Of a stretch of DNA of 40,269 nucleotides, positions 24,001 through 32,382 are shown piece after piece. The stretch spans positions 1 through 40,269 of the forward strand of contig JAEYPE010000161.1 of the NCBI GenBank assembly GCA_023411035.1. Reading direction: 5' to 3'. Below the pieces are notes generated by a model. That model saw only the letters and a list, made by a program, of their open reading frames with translations. It did not search any database and was not told where the DNA came from. Positions within the stretch are counted from its first letter, which is position 1; each line of letters starts with the position of its first letter. The position numbers were made by a program, and so were the translations under genes. The stretch comes from Pseudomonadota bacterium. Lineage in GTDB: Bacteria > Pseudomonadota > Alphaproteobacteria > Azospirillales > Azospirillaceae.

Positions 24001-24443
24001 CCGTGGTTCATGAAGTATTCCGCTGATTGCAGATCGCTGGTGGGCGAAGCGTCATCGCGCCTGACCGCAGCGGAGATCGGCGGCACGGATTTGAATGGCG
24101 CCTGTCGCATCGCTTTCAAAGGCGATCCCGCGCGATGGTATTGCTCCAGCCGTGTAAGCGCCTGTTTGATGATGCGACGGCCACACATGATGTAGAAGGG
24201 TTTCCGTCGGCGTAAGCCCCACATTTTGTGTCTTGCACCAATTCTCAAACAGGCTCTAAGCACTTTTGACGTGTTTGCCACCACCCGATCCTATTTTAAT
24301 CTTCCTACGACGCTTCCGACGACGGACGTCTGCCGCCAGGAAAAGGCCATGCTCTCCGGCCCTGCCGAGACAGGTTTTCATCCGCCAGCCGATTCCCAGT
24401 CTTGCAACAAGTCACCCGGCATACTGCGCCCGAGGAGGGTTTG
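24001..24443. other. Gap with possible decayed mobile-element sequence
   Basis: The 443 bases between the flippase and propeller genes contain no convincing gene. Inside is a 95-base segment with 10-bp inverted ends (24160-24254). The final 150 bases are more AT-rich, with CTATTTTAATC near 24291, and may carry the promoter for the next operon. Confidence 0.45.
24160..24254. mobile_element. MITE-like or IS-end-like element with 10-bp inverted ends
   Basis: The ends GCCTGTTTGA (24160-24169) and TCAAACAGGC (24245-24254) are exact inverted repeats. A second inner inverted repeat CGACGG/CCGTCG (24175-24180, 24204-24209) can form a hairpin. GAGCCTGTTTGA-like sequences occur at ends of some IS5-family elements, so this could be a miniature derivative or a remnant. 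It could equally be a transcription terminator structure. Confidence 0.3.
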
Positions 24444-26009
24444 ATGGTGGACGACGGCTTTTCCGAGCCATTGGATTCTTCAAGACGTTACTTGCAGGCG
24501 AGCGCCCATCCGCAGATCCGACTGGCGTGGGCCATGTTTCGCCTGCCGATCCTTCTTGGCGTGCTGTTTCTCTTCAAGGATCGGATTCTGGATTCGGTCA
24601 ATCCCGCAATTTTCACCCTTCTCGTCATAGAGGTGGCAGGCACCCCTCTGTCCCGGATCGTGTTCTTTGCGGCCACCGTCGCCGTGCTGCTGTTCATCTG
24701 CCGGGCGACGCGGCCCCTCGGGCCGGGCCGGGCCTACATGGCGGTTTTGAGCGTGGCCATGATTGCCGCCGCGGTGACCTTCCACGTGACCGGAACGTCC
24801 GTTGTTCGGGCGGTTCCCGGAATTGTCCTGTTGGCGACAAACCTTCTTCCGGACAGAATGTACGAGCGGATACTGAGCACCGTGCGGCTACGCAACGGCT
24901 TCATGGTGGCTGGTGTCGGAATCGCCGAAGGATTGTTCTTTCGCCAATACCTGAATTGGATCGCCCAGCCCTGGTCCGATAAGCCGATTCTGCCCGAATC
25001 CAGCTTCCGCTCCGTGATTCCGGGCGTCCTGCTGGCTGCGGGTGCGGCGTCCGTTCTGGTCAGCGGGCACGAACTGACGCGCATCGAGCAAGCTCTGCGG
25101 ATGACAGATTCGGCGAAGATCCTGGCTGTGGGGGACTTCAACTGGATCGAATTCGACACGTCCAGACGGCACATCTACATCACCGGCCACGGCGTGCCGA
25201 AGATGCTTCGTCTCGATGTCCTCGATCCGGTCCATGGCGTGCTGGAGGCGCCGGAGGACACCGGCAGCGCACAGGCGTTTGCCTACGATCCTGCCGCCGA
25301 TGAAATCTACGTGTTCAATGGCAGGACGAACCGGCTTCTTTATCTGGACGCCTCGACGCTCGCCGTCCGGCGCTCCATCGCGATGCCGGATCTTTCACCC
25401 GGCGATCCCTGGATCGCAGTGGACCGAGCGACCAACACGATAACGGTCGTGTCGGAGGCCGATGCCGAAACCGGCGTCCCCTTCGTGGTTCTCGACAGGA
25501 CAACAGGAAAGGTGCTCGACAGGCGGGATCTGGATGCCGGGAATATCCTCCTCCGGGCGGACGAGTCGCGCCTTTATCTCAGTTTCTTCCGTCGCAGAGG
25601 TCAGCTCCTTGCCTATGACCTGCGCACATTGTCGGTCGTGAACGATGTCCCCGCGCCGTCGCGCGTCGATCGCATGGCTTTTCTGGAATCGGCCAACGAA
25701 GTGCTGCTGGTGTCCCCGGCGGCGTCGCGGATCGAACGATACGACGCGGCGACGCTCGCCTCGAAAGGACACATCGGCACGATCTTCGGCGTGAGAGTCC
25801 TGGCCGTCGACGCAAGCCGGGGCATTCTGTTCTGCGGCAGTCTGGCCACTGGAGAGGTGGCGGTGATCGATCTGAAAACCCATCGCCGCCTCGACCGATT
25901 CTACCTCGGACCATGGCTGCGGACAATTCTCCTCGATCCGGCACGCGCCACGGCATACGTGTCGTCCAACGGAGCCCTTTACGAGCTGCGGTATGACCAT
26001 GTCCGCTGA
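24444..26009 (+). CDS. Membrane-anchored beta-propeller protein of unknown function
   Basis: The product is a 521-residue two-part protein. Residues 1 to about 220 hold around six hydrophobic segments (LPILLGVLFLF, IVFFAATVAVLLFI, AYMAVLSVAMIAAAVTF, VVRAVPGIVLLATNLL, GFMVAGVGIAEGLFF, VIPGVLLAAGAASVLV). Residues about 225-521 show repeated four-strand units of the YVTN/WD-like type (RRHIYITGHGVPKMLRLDVL, DEIYVFNGRTNRLLYLDAST, SRLYLSFFRRRGQLLAYDLR, GILFCGSLATGEVAVIDLKT), compatible with a six- or seven-bladed propeller, probably facing the periplasm. ATG 24444 has GAGGAGG just upstream. The end overlaps the next gene (acyltransferase) by 17 bases, so the two are translationally coupled. I do not recognise a named family; a scaffold or sensor role in glycan modification is a guess. 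Confidence 0.75.
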   Translation: MVDDGFSEPLDSSRRYLQASAHPQIRLAWAMFRLPILLGVLFLFKDRILDSVNPAIFTLLVIEVAGTPLSRIVFFAATVAVLLFICRATRPLGPGRAYMAVLSVAMIAAAVTFHVTGTSVVRAVPGIVLLATNLLPDRMYERILSTVRLRNGFMVAGVGIAEGLFFRQYLNWIAQPWSDKPILPESSFRSVIPGVLLAAGAASVLVSGHELTRIEQALRMTDSAKILAVGDFNWIEFDTSRRHIYITGHGVPKMLRLDVLDPVHGVLEAPEDTGSAQAFAYDPAADEIYVFNGRTNRLLYLDASTLAVRRSIAMPDLSPGDPWIAVDRATNTITVVSEADAETGVPFVVLDRTTGKVLDRRDLDAGNILLRADESRLYLSFFRRRGQLLAYDLRTLSVVNDVPAPSRVDRMAFLESANEVLLVSPAASRIERYDAATLASKGHIGTIFGVRVLAVDASRGILFCGSLATGEVAVIDLKTHRRLDRFYLGPWLRTILLDPARATAYVSSNGALYELRYDHVR

Positions 26010-27183
26010 AACGCGCGCCATCGGCGCCGAGGAAATTCCCGGCCGCTTGGCAGTGGCGCCCGCCGTGCCGGTCACCGTCGACGAGCGGGCGTCGGTTCCA
26101 TCGGGGACGCACATCGGTGCCCTCGACGGAATCCGAGGACTCGCCATCCTCCTCGTCCTCGCGTTCCATTTCGGGCGCAGCGCCCGGATGTTCGGGATCT
26201 CCAACCCCATTCTGCAGGCGACCGAGATCGGCTGGGTAGGCGTTGACCTTTTCTTCGTGCTGTCGGGGTTCCTTATCACTGGTATTCTATACGACAGCCG
26301 AATGAGCGAGCGTTACTACCGCAATTTCTACGCCCGTCGCTCCCTGCGTATCTTTCCTCTCTACTACGGTGCACTTCTGGTCACGGTCGTGCTCGGGATG
26401 CTCTGGCCGGAGGCGGAAGTGTGGAGCGCGCACAGTCCGGCATGGATCGCGTTCTACACCACCAATTTCCTGATGGCGTCGGAAGGAACGGAGGCGGTCG
26501 GCATCCTCGGCCACTTCTGGTCGCTCGCCGTGGAGGAGCACTTCTATTTGCTCTGGCCTCTGTTCGTGCGGTGGGGTACGCGCCGCCAGCTCATGGCGGT
26601 GTCGGCCGCACTGATCGTCATGGCGTTCGCCTTGCGCATCACGCTCGTCTTCAAGGGTGTCGACCCCGAAGCGATCTACATCCTGACTCCAACCCGCTTC
26701 GATGCTCTCGCCACAGGGGCCTTCTGCAGCCTTGCCGTGCGCGGTGCCGGCGGTCCGGTGGCGCTTATGCGGGTGGGTTGGATCACGCTCGTCCTGGGCG
26801 GCGCCGGCATGCTCGTTCTCATCCTTTCGCGCCACACCTTGAGCAATCAGGACCCGGTGATGCAAACGGTCGGGTTCACGATGCTCTCGGCGATTTTCGC
26901 CAGCGTGATCGTGATCGGCTTGACCGGGCGGCTGATCAAGGGAGTGCTTGAAAACGGCGTCCTCCGCTGGTTCGGTCGCTACAGCTACGGCATTTACATC
27001 TGGCATCCGATCATCGCCGTCATTCTCTTCAACACTCAGATCCCTGGAGCGCTCGGCGTCAGTGGACCGCACTCGTCCGCACTTATGGTGCTGCTTGCTC
27101 TGGCTCTCTCGATACTTACCGCGGTCATCAGCTATCGGTACTGGGAGCAGCCCTTCCTTCGGCTCAAGCGAAGTTTCGCATGA
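25993..27183 (+). CDS. Acyltransferase family 3 membrane protein (OafA/ExoZ type)
   Basis: This 396-residue polytopic inner-membrane acyltransferase has the AT3 hallmarks: GALDGIRGLAILLVLAFHFG near residue 38, where His lies in the conserved HF pair, and GWVGVDLFFVLSGFLITGIL near residue 80. YRNFYARRSLRIFPLYY and FWSLAVEEHFYLLWPL near residue 180 follow. Members transfer acetyl or other acyl groups to surface polysaccharides or LPS, taking acyl-CoA from the cytoplasm. A second ATG (25999) is close; the start overlaps the preceding propeller gene by 17 bases. No C-terminal SGNH domain is attached. The next gene lies 136 bases downstream. The glycan acceptor is presumed to be the polymer made by this locus. 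Confidence 0.9.
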   Translation: MTMSAETRAIGAEEIPGRLAVAPAVPVTVDERASVPSGTHIGALDGIRGLAILLVLAFHFGRSARMFGISNPILQATEIGWVGVDLFFVLSGFLITGILYDSRMSERYYRNFYARRSLRIFPLYYGALLVTVVLGMLWPEAEVWSAHSPAWIAFYTTNFLMASEGTEAVGILGHFWSLAVEEHFYLLWPLFVRWGTRRQLMAVSAALIVMAFALRITLVFKGVDPEAIYILTPTRFDALATGAFCSLAVRGAGGPVALMRVGWITLVLGGAGMLVLILSRHTLSNQDPVMQTVGFTMLSAIFASVIVIGLTGRLIKGVLENGVLRWFGRYSYGIYIWHPIIAVILFNTQIPGALGVSGPHSSALMVLLALALSILTAVISYRYWEQPFLRLKRSFA

Positions 27184-27319
27184 ACCCTCGAGGGGTTACG
27201 GACCGCTCCCGGACCATATGCCGCCCTTCAGCGCTCGACTTGCAGCCGTGGCGGCAGTGCCTGGAGACCACCGGAGCCCGATGAACTGAGCCTTGGCCAA
27301 TGGACCATGGAGGCTGAAA

Positions 27320-28411
27320 ATGCCAGGAGCAAATAAGCTGATTGCTTCCGCAAACGATCCGAAGATAAGGGCAGTGTTCGTCGTGCCGGTTTTTGACGAT
27401 TGGCCGTCGCTCACCATGCTTCTGACGAAACTGGACGAGTTGCTTGACGGCCACAACGTCGTCGTTTCCGTCGTGGCCGTCAACGATGCCCCGGCAACCG
27501 AATCGGTTCCCGGTTTTGACGGCGAGTTCCTCTGGCGGTCCATCGAGAGCGTCGAAGTGTTGCACCTGACCCGCAATCTCGGGCATCAGCGCGCCATCGC
27601 CGTCGGACTGTCCTATGTGCAGGCGCGCTACGAGGGCGACTGCGTCATTGTCGCCGATGCGGACGGAGAGGACCAACCGACGGACATGATGAGGCTGATC
27701 GAGTCGTATCAGCGGAACCCGAACGCGATCACCGTTGCCGAAAGGAGCAAGCGAACGGAAAGCCTGGTGTTTCGCATCGGCTACAGGATCTACAAGGAGT
27801 TGTTCCGGTTCCTCACGGGGCGCTCCGTGTCGTTTGGAAACTTCTGCATCATCCCGTGGCGCAGGCTGATAAATATTGTTTCAATGAGCGAGGCCTGGAA
27901 CAATTTTCCGGCGAGCCTGATCCAGTCGAGACTGCCGCTGGTAAGAATGCCCACCGTGCGCGGGACCCGCTATTTCGGGAAATCGCGTATGAGCCTGGTG
28001 TCCCTGGTCGTTCACGGCGTCGGTTCGATCGCGGTGTTCAGCGATACCGTTCTGATCAGAACTGTAATCATATCCATCCTACTGTTCATCGGCACGATGT
28101 TCGCGGTGGCCGGCGTCATCTTTCTCAAGATCATTGGCCACGCGACTCCTGGCTGGGCGTCGAATCTGGCGATGTCGCTCACTATTTTCGCCATTCAGGC
28201 GATCATGCTGTCGCTCATCGCAGCGTTCCTCGTCCTCAACAACCGAACGGCGTCGACGATCATTCCACGCTTCGCGTACCGGCGGTTTCTGGCGGGATCG
28301 GAAAAATTCAGCCAAGCGGTTGTCGAACCGACGATCAACCAGCCCCAGCGCGTCCAAGTCGGTAAGGCATACGCAGCCGCGTCGGGACGGGTCCGGATGC
28401 ATGGAACCTAA
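27320..28411 (+). CDS. GT2 polyprenyl-phosphate glycosyltransferase with C-terminal membrane anchor
   Basis: The 363-residue protein has a GtrB/DPM1-like layout. A cytoplasmic GT2 domain begins FVVPVFDDWPSLTMLLTKL at residue about 20, HLTRNLGHQRAIAVGLSY follows near 86, and VADADGEDQPTDMM near 113 carries the metal-binding acidic motif. There are two C-terminal membrane segments (TVIISILLFIGTMFAVAGVI and LTIFAIQAIMLSLIAAFLVL) and a short basic tail. Such enzymes make undecaprenyl- or dolichyl-phosphate-linked glucose or mannose. The first motif is VNDAPATE rather than the usual VDDGS-type, a noticeable deviation. ATG 27320 has GGAGG 6 bases upstream. The GtrA-type gene follows after 98 bases, which is the classical pairing for lipid-linked sugar synthesis and flipping. 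Confidence 0.85.
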   Translation: MPGANKLIASANDPKIRAVFVVPVFDDWPSLTMLLTKLDELLDGHNVVVSVVAVNDAPATESVPGFDGEFLWRSIESVEVLHLTRNLGHQRAIAVGLSYVQARYEGDCVIVADADGEDQPTDMMRLIESYQRNPNAITVAERSKRTESLVFRIGYRIYKELFRFLTGRSVSFGNFCIIPWRRLINIVSMSEAWNNFPASLIQSRLPLVRMPTVRGTRYFGKSRMSLVSLVVHGVGSIAVFSDTVLIRTVIISILLFIGTMFAVAGVIFLKIIGHATPGWASNLAMSLTIFAIQAIMLSLIAAFLVLNNRTASTIIPRFAYRRFLAGSEKFSQAVVEPTINQPQRVQVGKAYAAASGRVRMHGT

Positions 28412-28509
28412 GGTTGCTCCTTTGGTCAGGGATCGGAATGCCCGGAGTCGGCCCAGTCGAGACCGCATCAGGCTCCTCCCATGAAAGACAGGAATCCGGT
28501 GAGGCATGC

Positions 28510-28992
28510 ATGATGCAGTGCGACGCAGTGAACCGGTATTTGCAATTGACCGCACAGTTCCTTCGCTTCGCGGTGGTCGGCCTTCTGGCGACAGGCGTGC
28601 ATGTTGCAACCACCGTGACAATGATCGACCACTTCATGGTTCCCTATGCGTGGGCCGCAAACCTGTGCGGAGTGTCTCTTGGTGTGTGCACATCCTACAT
28701 CGGTAACTATTATTGGACGTTCGATGCCAAGAGCAGCCACAAATCGCGCTTTCCCAGATTTGCCGGAGCCTATGCGCTCGTGTTCCTCCTGAATTCATTC
28801 ATCATGGGAATTCTGAGCGATTTCATGGGCGTCCACTACCTCGTGGCTCTGGCTGTGTGTGTCACGATCACGCCGGTGCTCACGTTCTTCCTGAACCGTC
28901 AATGGGTTTTCGATAAGCCTCCGACGACGCTTTCGATGGCCCACATGTCGGTGCCGGGTCGGGATGCTCATCGGTCTTTAGGCAATGAATGA
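28510..28992 (+). CDS. GtrA family membrane protein
   Basis: This small protein (160 residues, four hydrophobic segments) matches GtrA: FLRFAVVGLLATGVHVATTV at the first segment, a second segment with NLCGVSLGVCTSYIGNYYWTF, and TPVLTFFLNRQWVF at the fourth. GtrA proteins are thought to flip undecaprenyl-phosphate-linked sugars to the periplasmic side for glycan decoration, working with a GtrB-like GT2, here encoded immediately upstream. Start codons ATG 28510 and 28513 overlap in tandem; a GTGAGG sequence precedes them. A 690-base gap follows, so this gene closes the propeller/acyltransferase/GT2 group. A GT-C transferase that could use the flipped sugar lies at 32.4 kb. Confidence 0.87.
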   Translation: MMQCDAVNRYLQLTAQFLRFAVVGLLATGVHVATTVTMIDHFMVPYAWAANLCGVSLGVCTSYIGNYYWTFDAKSSHKSRFPRFAGAYALVFLLNSFIMGILSDFMGVHYLVALAVCVTITPVLTFFLNRQWVFDKPPTTLSMAHMSVPGRDAHRSLGNE

Positions 28993-29257
28993 CGGGATCA
29001 TCCTGAAGAATGATTTCCGGCAAACATCCTGTGAGTTTTTCAATTACCCACATCCGGCAGAACCACTGGTGACTTGCCGACGAACGGCTGGGGCGACGGC
29101 ACGAGGTGGCGACTTCGATGTTCAATGTCTTTCACCGGCATTTGGGAAAATGGCCGTCCGCACATCACCTCACCATTACCCCGGAACAAGTTCACTCATG
29201 CAATTCAACAAGTTCATGGACCGGCTCTAATGGATTACTATTCCCCACGAAAGAAAC

Positions 29258-29269
29258 ATTTTAAAAAGT
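29258..29269. promoter_or_regulatory. CATTTTAAAAAG site
   Basis: This is one of the TTTTAAAA-cored sites recurring in the long gaps of the window, placed about 265 bases after the GtrA gene. Confidence 0.3.
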
Positions 29270-29524
29270 GAGCTTCTGCGGAAAAATGGCGGTCGGCGCG
29301 CCTCATCAGTCCTGAAGCCGGTGCCACGGGGCGTGCTCCTTCCGAATTTTGAAATCCGCTTTTTTGAGTTCAGAAGTGAGCGCACATGACAAGACACTGC
29401 GCCAAACCGTCACCCCCATCGGAGGCCGATGCCTGCCGAAAGTAGATCGTCCGCAATGCACAGTCGAAATCTCATCGTTCCATGTGACCCGTCAAAATGA
29501 TGACGCCAGGATCGAATCCGCCTA

Positions 29525-29590
29525 TTGAAAATTGGCCTTTTCAAATTTCTACTTATAATTTTAAAGCATAGATCCGCCTGATTTTAAAAT
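29525..29590 (+). promoter_or_regulatory. Candidate promoter and operator region before the HAD-UbiA operon
   Basis: The stretch contains the dyad TTGAAAA-N6-TTTTCAA (29525-29544), an exact TATAAT at 29554-29559 with TTGGCC 16 bases upstream as a possible -35, and two TTTTAAA cores (29558-29566, 29581-29590). Together these make a plausible sigma-70-type promoter with overlapping operators, 90-150 bases before ATG 29682. The -35 match is weak. Confidence 0.4.
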
Positions 29591-29681
29591 ATTGCGCGCC
29601 CCAAACGGCGATCTCCGCTTGCCAGGACCTGGCGATGCGCCGCTCTGAGGGCTTGATCCCGACAGAACTCGTGAGGATACC

Positions 29682-31280
29682 ATGAAAATATGGCAACTTC
29701 CCGAGAACGGAGCAGCCGGCTGGCTTCGTTTCTTCACTTCGATGCCCGCCTTCAGAGTTGATGGCGCAGCAGGAACCGCTGCAGTGCTGAATGGCGACGA
29801 CACCGACCAGGCAGCGCCGTCCGTCGTCGAAGCGCCAGCCCTCAGCGATGTTCCCGAGATCGTCTGCCCAGAGATCGTTTGCGTCGACCTGGACGGATGC
29901 CTTCTGCAAACCGACCTCCTGTATGAATCGGTGTGCGCCGTGGCGCGGGACTGGCGCACCTGGTCGCGAATGGCCGGATGGCTGTTCCGCGGCAAGGCAT
30001 ATCTGAAGGCACGCCTTGCCGAGCGCGCCGGCCTGGACGTGGCACACCTCCCATACAACGAGACCCTGATCGCCTATCTCCGCGAACAGAAGGCAGCCGG
30101 CCGCCGGCTCGTCCTCGTCACGGCGGCGGATCGATCCTTTGCCGACGCCGTGGCCAACCATCTCGACCTGTTCGAGCGCGTCATTGCCTCGGACGGCCAG
30201 CGGAATCTGCGGGGAACCGCCAAGGTTGCCGCCATCCGCGAATGCTTCGGCAATGCCAGGGTCTGCTACATCGGCCATGACGGCGCCGATCTGAAGGTCT
30301 GGGCCGAGGCATCGACTGCGGTCGCGGTCAACGCTCCGCGCCGGGTGATGCGGCGGCTTGTTCCCCTGGTGCCGGTCGAGGCGGTCATCGAGGACGGCCG
30401 CTGGAAGACCCGGGACCTGCTGCGGGCGCTGCGCCCATATCAATGGGCGAAGAATCTTCTGGTCTTCGTGCCCATGGTGACGGCGAACTCGTGGTTCGAA
30501 TTCGTGTCGTGGGGATATGCGCTGCTGATGTTCTTGGCGTTCTGCGCCACGGCCTCCTGCATCTACATCGTCAACGACCTTATGGACCTTTCAGCCGACC
30601 GGCAGCATCCGCGCAAACGGAAGCGCCCCTTCGCGAGTGGCGCGCTTCCGTTGTCCGTGGGGTTCCTCACCGCGCCGCTCCTTCTGACGGTAGGCATCGC
30701 TCTCGGCGCGCTGGCCGGCAACGTCTGGATCGTTTTGCTCTATGCTGCCCTCTCGAACCTGTATTCCTTGAAGCTCAAGTCCCTTTTGCTGATCGACATC
30801 TTCACGCTGGCAGCCTTGTACACGATCCGGCTGTTTGCCGGCGGCAGCGTCACCGGACACCCGCCGTCGCTGTGGCTGCTTGCGTTTTCCGGCTTCCTTT
30901 TCCTTGCTCTCGCCGTGGTCAAGCGCGTTGCCGAACTGTCGGCGGTGGCTGGTCGGGACGGCCGCCCCACGCCCGGACGCGCCTACAAGTACGAGGACGC
31001 CAACGTCCTTCAGTTGATTGGCGTGAGCGCCAGCTTCGTCGCCAGTCTCGTCTTGGCCCTGTACGTGCAGAGCGAGTACGTCTCCGTCCATTATGCGGCC
31101 CCGGAACGCCTGTGGCTGCTGGTTCCGTTGATCCTGTTCTGGCAGTGCCGGATCTGGCTGATCACGTCGCGCGGCGGCATGCACGACGATCCGATTGTCT
31201 TTTCCGCGAAGGACGGCTTGTCCTGGGTGGTCGTCGCCATGGCCGCGTGCACGCTGCTGTACGCCGGATGGCCGCTGTGA
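29682..31280 (+). CDS. HAD-UbiA fusion: phosphatase-like domain plus UbiA prenyltransferase
   Basis: The protein has 532 residues. After a 60-residue variable leader, a HAD-type domain runs from CVDLDGCLLQTDLL (about 66-79, nucleophile Asp and DxD pair) through LVTAADRSFADAV to YIGHDGADLKVW. From about residue 248 a UbiA domain begins LRPYQWAKNLLVFVPM, has the first Asp-rich motif NDLMDLSADRQHPRKRKRP near 296 and the second region LLIDIFTLAALYTIRLFAGG near 370. The UbiA half resembles decaprenyl-phosphate 5-phosphoribosyltransferase, which makes polyprenyl-phospho-5-phosphoribose. The fused HAD could remove the 5-phosphate; this is inference. GAGGA precedes ATG 29682. It begins a plus-strand group with a UPF0104 protein, GT-C, HldE and GmhA. 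Confidence 0.88.
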   Translation: MKIWQLPENGAAGWLRFFTSMPAFRVDGAAGTAAVLNGDDTDQAAPSVVEAPALSDVPEIVCPEIVCVDLDGCLLQTDLLYESVCAVARDWRTWSRMAGWLFRGKAYLKARLAERAGLDVAHLPYNETLIAYLREQKAAGRRLVLVTAADRSFADAVANHLDLFERVIASDGQRNLRGTAKVAAIRECFGNARVCYIGHDGADLKVWAEASTAVAVNAPRRVMRRLVPLVPVEAVIEDGRWKTRDLLRALRPYQWAKNLLVFVPMVTANSWFEFVSWGYALLMFLAFCATASCIYIVNDLMDLSADRQHPRKRKRPFASGALPLSVGFLTAPLLLTVGIALGALAGNVWIVLLYAALSNLYSLKLKSLLLIDIFTLAALYTIRLFAGGSVTGHPPSLWLLAFSGFLFLALAVVKRVAELSAVAGRDGRPTPGRAYKYEDANVLQLIGVSASFVASLVLALYVQSEYVSVHYAAPERLWLLVPLILFWQCRIWLITSRGGMHDDPIVFSAKDGLSWVVVAMAACTLLYAGWPL

Positions 31281-31308
31281 CGCAACGGCTCATCATGGAG
31301 CACGCAAG

Positions 31309-32331
31309 ATGAGAGCGCACGGCCCGGATTTCTCGACAGTCCCGGGCAAGACACAGATCCGCCGGGCCGAGCGGTTCGCACTCATCGGTGCGGCGCTGTT
31401 CGTCATCGGGGCCGCTCTCGTGGCGGGGTCGGGAAACGGCGCCATTCTCGACCATCTGCGGGCGCTCGGCTTATGGCCGGTCGTCGGCTTGGCCGGGCTC
31501 ACCATCATCAGCCTCACCGCCCGCGCGGCACGCTGGCACGTGCTCACACGCGAACTTGGGATACGAAACGGATGGCGGGAAAGCGTTCTGTGCTACGTCG
31601 CCGGATTCGCGTTCACCCTGACGCCCGGCCGGCTTGGAGAGAGCGTCCGCTTGTGGATCATCCGTCGCGGCAGCGGCGCACGCTATGAACGCACCGCCAG
31701 CCTTCTCATAGCCGACCGCATCAGCGACGCGTTGGCGATGGTCCTCGTGGCCGCCGTGGCGGCTTGGACGTTCACAACCCATCACAGCCTCGCCGTGATG
31801 GTCAGCCTCGCGGTGATCGGCATCACGGTTGCCCTGGTCCGGCCGGCCTTGTTGCTTACCGGCGTCACCGCGGCCTACGCCCTGCTGCGGCGCCGGCCAC
31901 GCCTGTTCGCCCGTTTGCGAACCATGATCCGGCAAACCCAGCGCCTGATGTCCGGAAGGGTGTTCGCATGTTCGACCCTGCTGGTCGCCGGAGGCTGGGT
32001 CGCGGAGGCGGTGGCGCTCGACTGGCTGCTTCGGGCCATGGGCGCGAGCATCGGCCTGCTTCCCGTCGCCTTCGCCTTCGCGGTTGCGCTGATTGCCGGC
32101 TCGTTGTCGATGCTCCCTGGCGGTCTCGGCGGAACGGAGGCGACGCTGACGCTCCTGCTTCTCAGCCAGGGCGTCCAACTCGACCAGGCGGTTGCGGCAA
32201 TCGTCGTGTTCCGACTGGGAACCCTCTGGCTCACCATCGCCCTTGCGGTTCTGGCGCTGCCGTTCGCTCTGCGCACGGCCGCTCCACCCCTACTGTCCGA
32301 CGCGCCCGGAGTTGCCGAACACTCCGGCTGA
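31309..32331 (+). CDS. UPF0104 / LPG-synthase-like transmembrane protein
   Basis: This 340-residue polytopic protein (about eight hydrophobic segments) is of the lysylphosphatidylglycerol synthase transmembrane family. Recognisable parts are SLTARAARWHVLTRELGI near residue 64, TPGRLGESVRLWIIRR near residue 104, and LSMLPGGLGGTEATLTLLLL near residue 265 with the conserved PGGLGGTE. It lacks the soluble aminoacyl-transferase domain of MprF. Stand-alone members are often flippase-like and occur in glycan and lipid clusters. It starts 28 bases after the HAD-UbiA gene and precedes a GT-C transferase, so transport of a lipid-linked sugar is a reasonable but untested idea. GGAG lies 10 bases before ATG 31309. 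Confidence 0.82.
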   Translation: MRAHGPDFSTVPGKTQIRRAERFALIGAALFVIGAALVAGSGNGAILDHLRALGLWPVVGLAGLTIISLTARAARWHVLTRELGIRNGWRESVLCYVAGFAFTLTPGRLGESVRLWIIRRGSGARYERTASLLIADRISDALAMVLVAAVAAWTFTTHHSLAVMVSLAVIGITVALVRPALLLTGVTAAYALLRRRPRLFARLRTMIRQTQRLMSGRVFACSTLLVAGGWVAEAVALDWLLRAMGASIGLLPVAFAFAVALIAGSLSMLPGGLGGTEATLTLLLLSQGVQLDQAVAAIVVFRLGTLWLTIALAVLALPFALRTAAPPLLSDAPGVAEHSG

Positions 32332-32382
32332 GCCACGCGCTGTGCGAACGATCGAAACAACGGTTGCTCAAGAAGGCTGTCC

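Larger units (their letters stand above)
28993..29681. other. 690-base non-coding region with AT-rich palindromes
   Basis: No credible gene is present; short frames lack ribosome binding sites. AT-rich cores occur at 29258-29269 (CATTTTAAAAAG), 29558-29566 and 29581-29590, together with a TTGAAAA/TTTTCAA dyad (29525-29531, 29538-29544). This is the likely control region for the HAD-UbiA/heptose operon. Confidence 0.55.

Noticed and set aside
23736..24284. Minus-strand 182-codon frame across the flippase end and the following gap, considered as a transposase remnant
   Set aside because: Most of it is the complement of the flippase gene; the remaining part has no recognisable transposase motif. 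Only the inverted-repeat ends nearby were kept as a weak feature.
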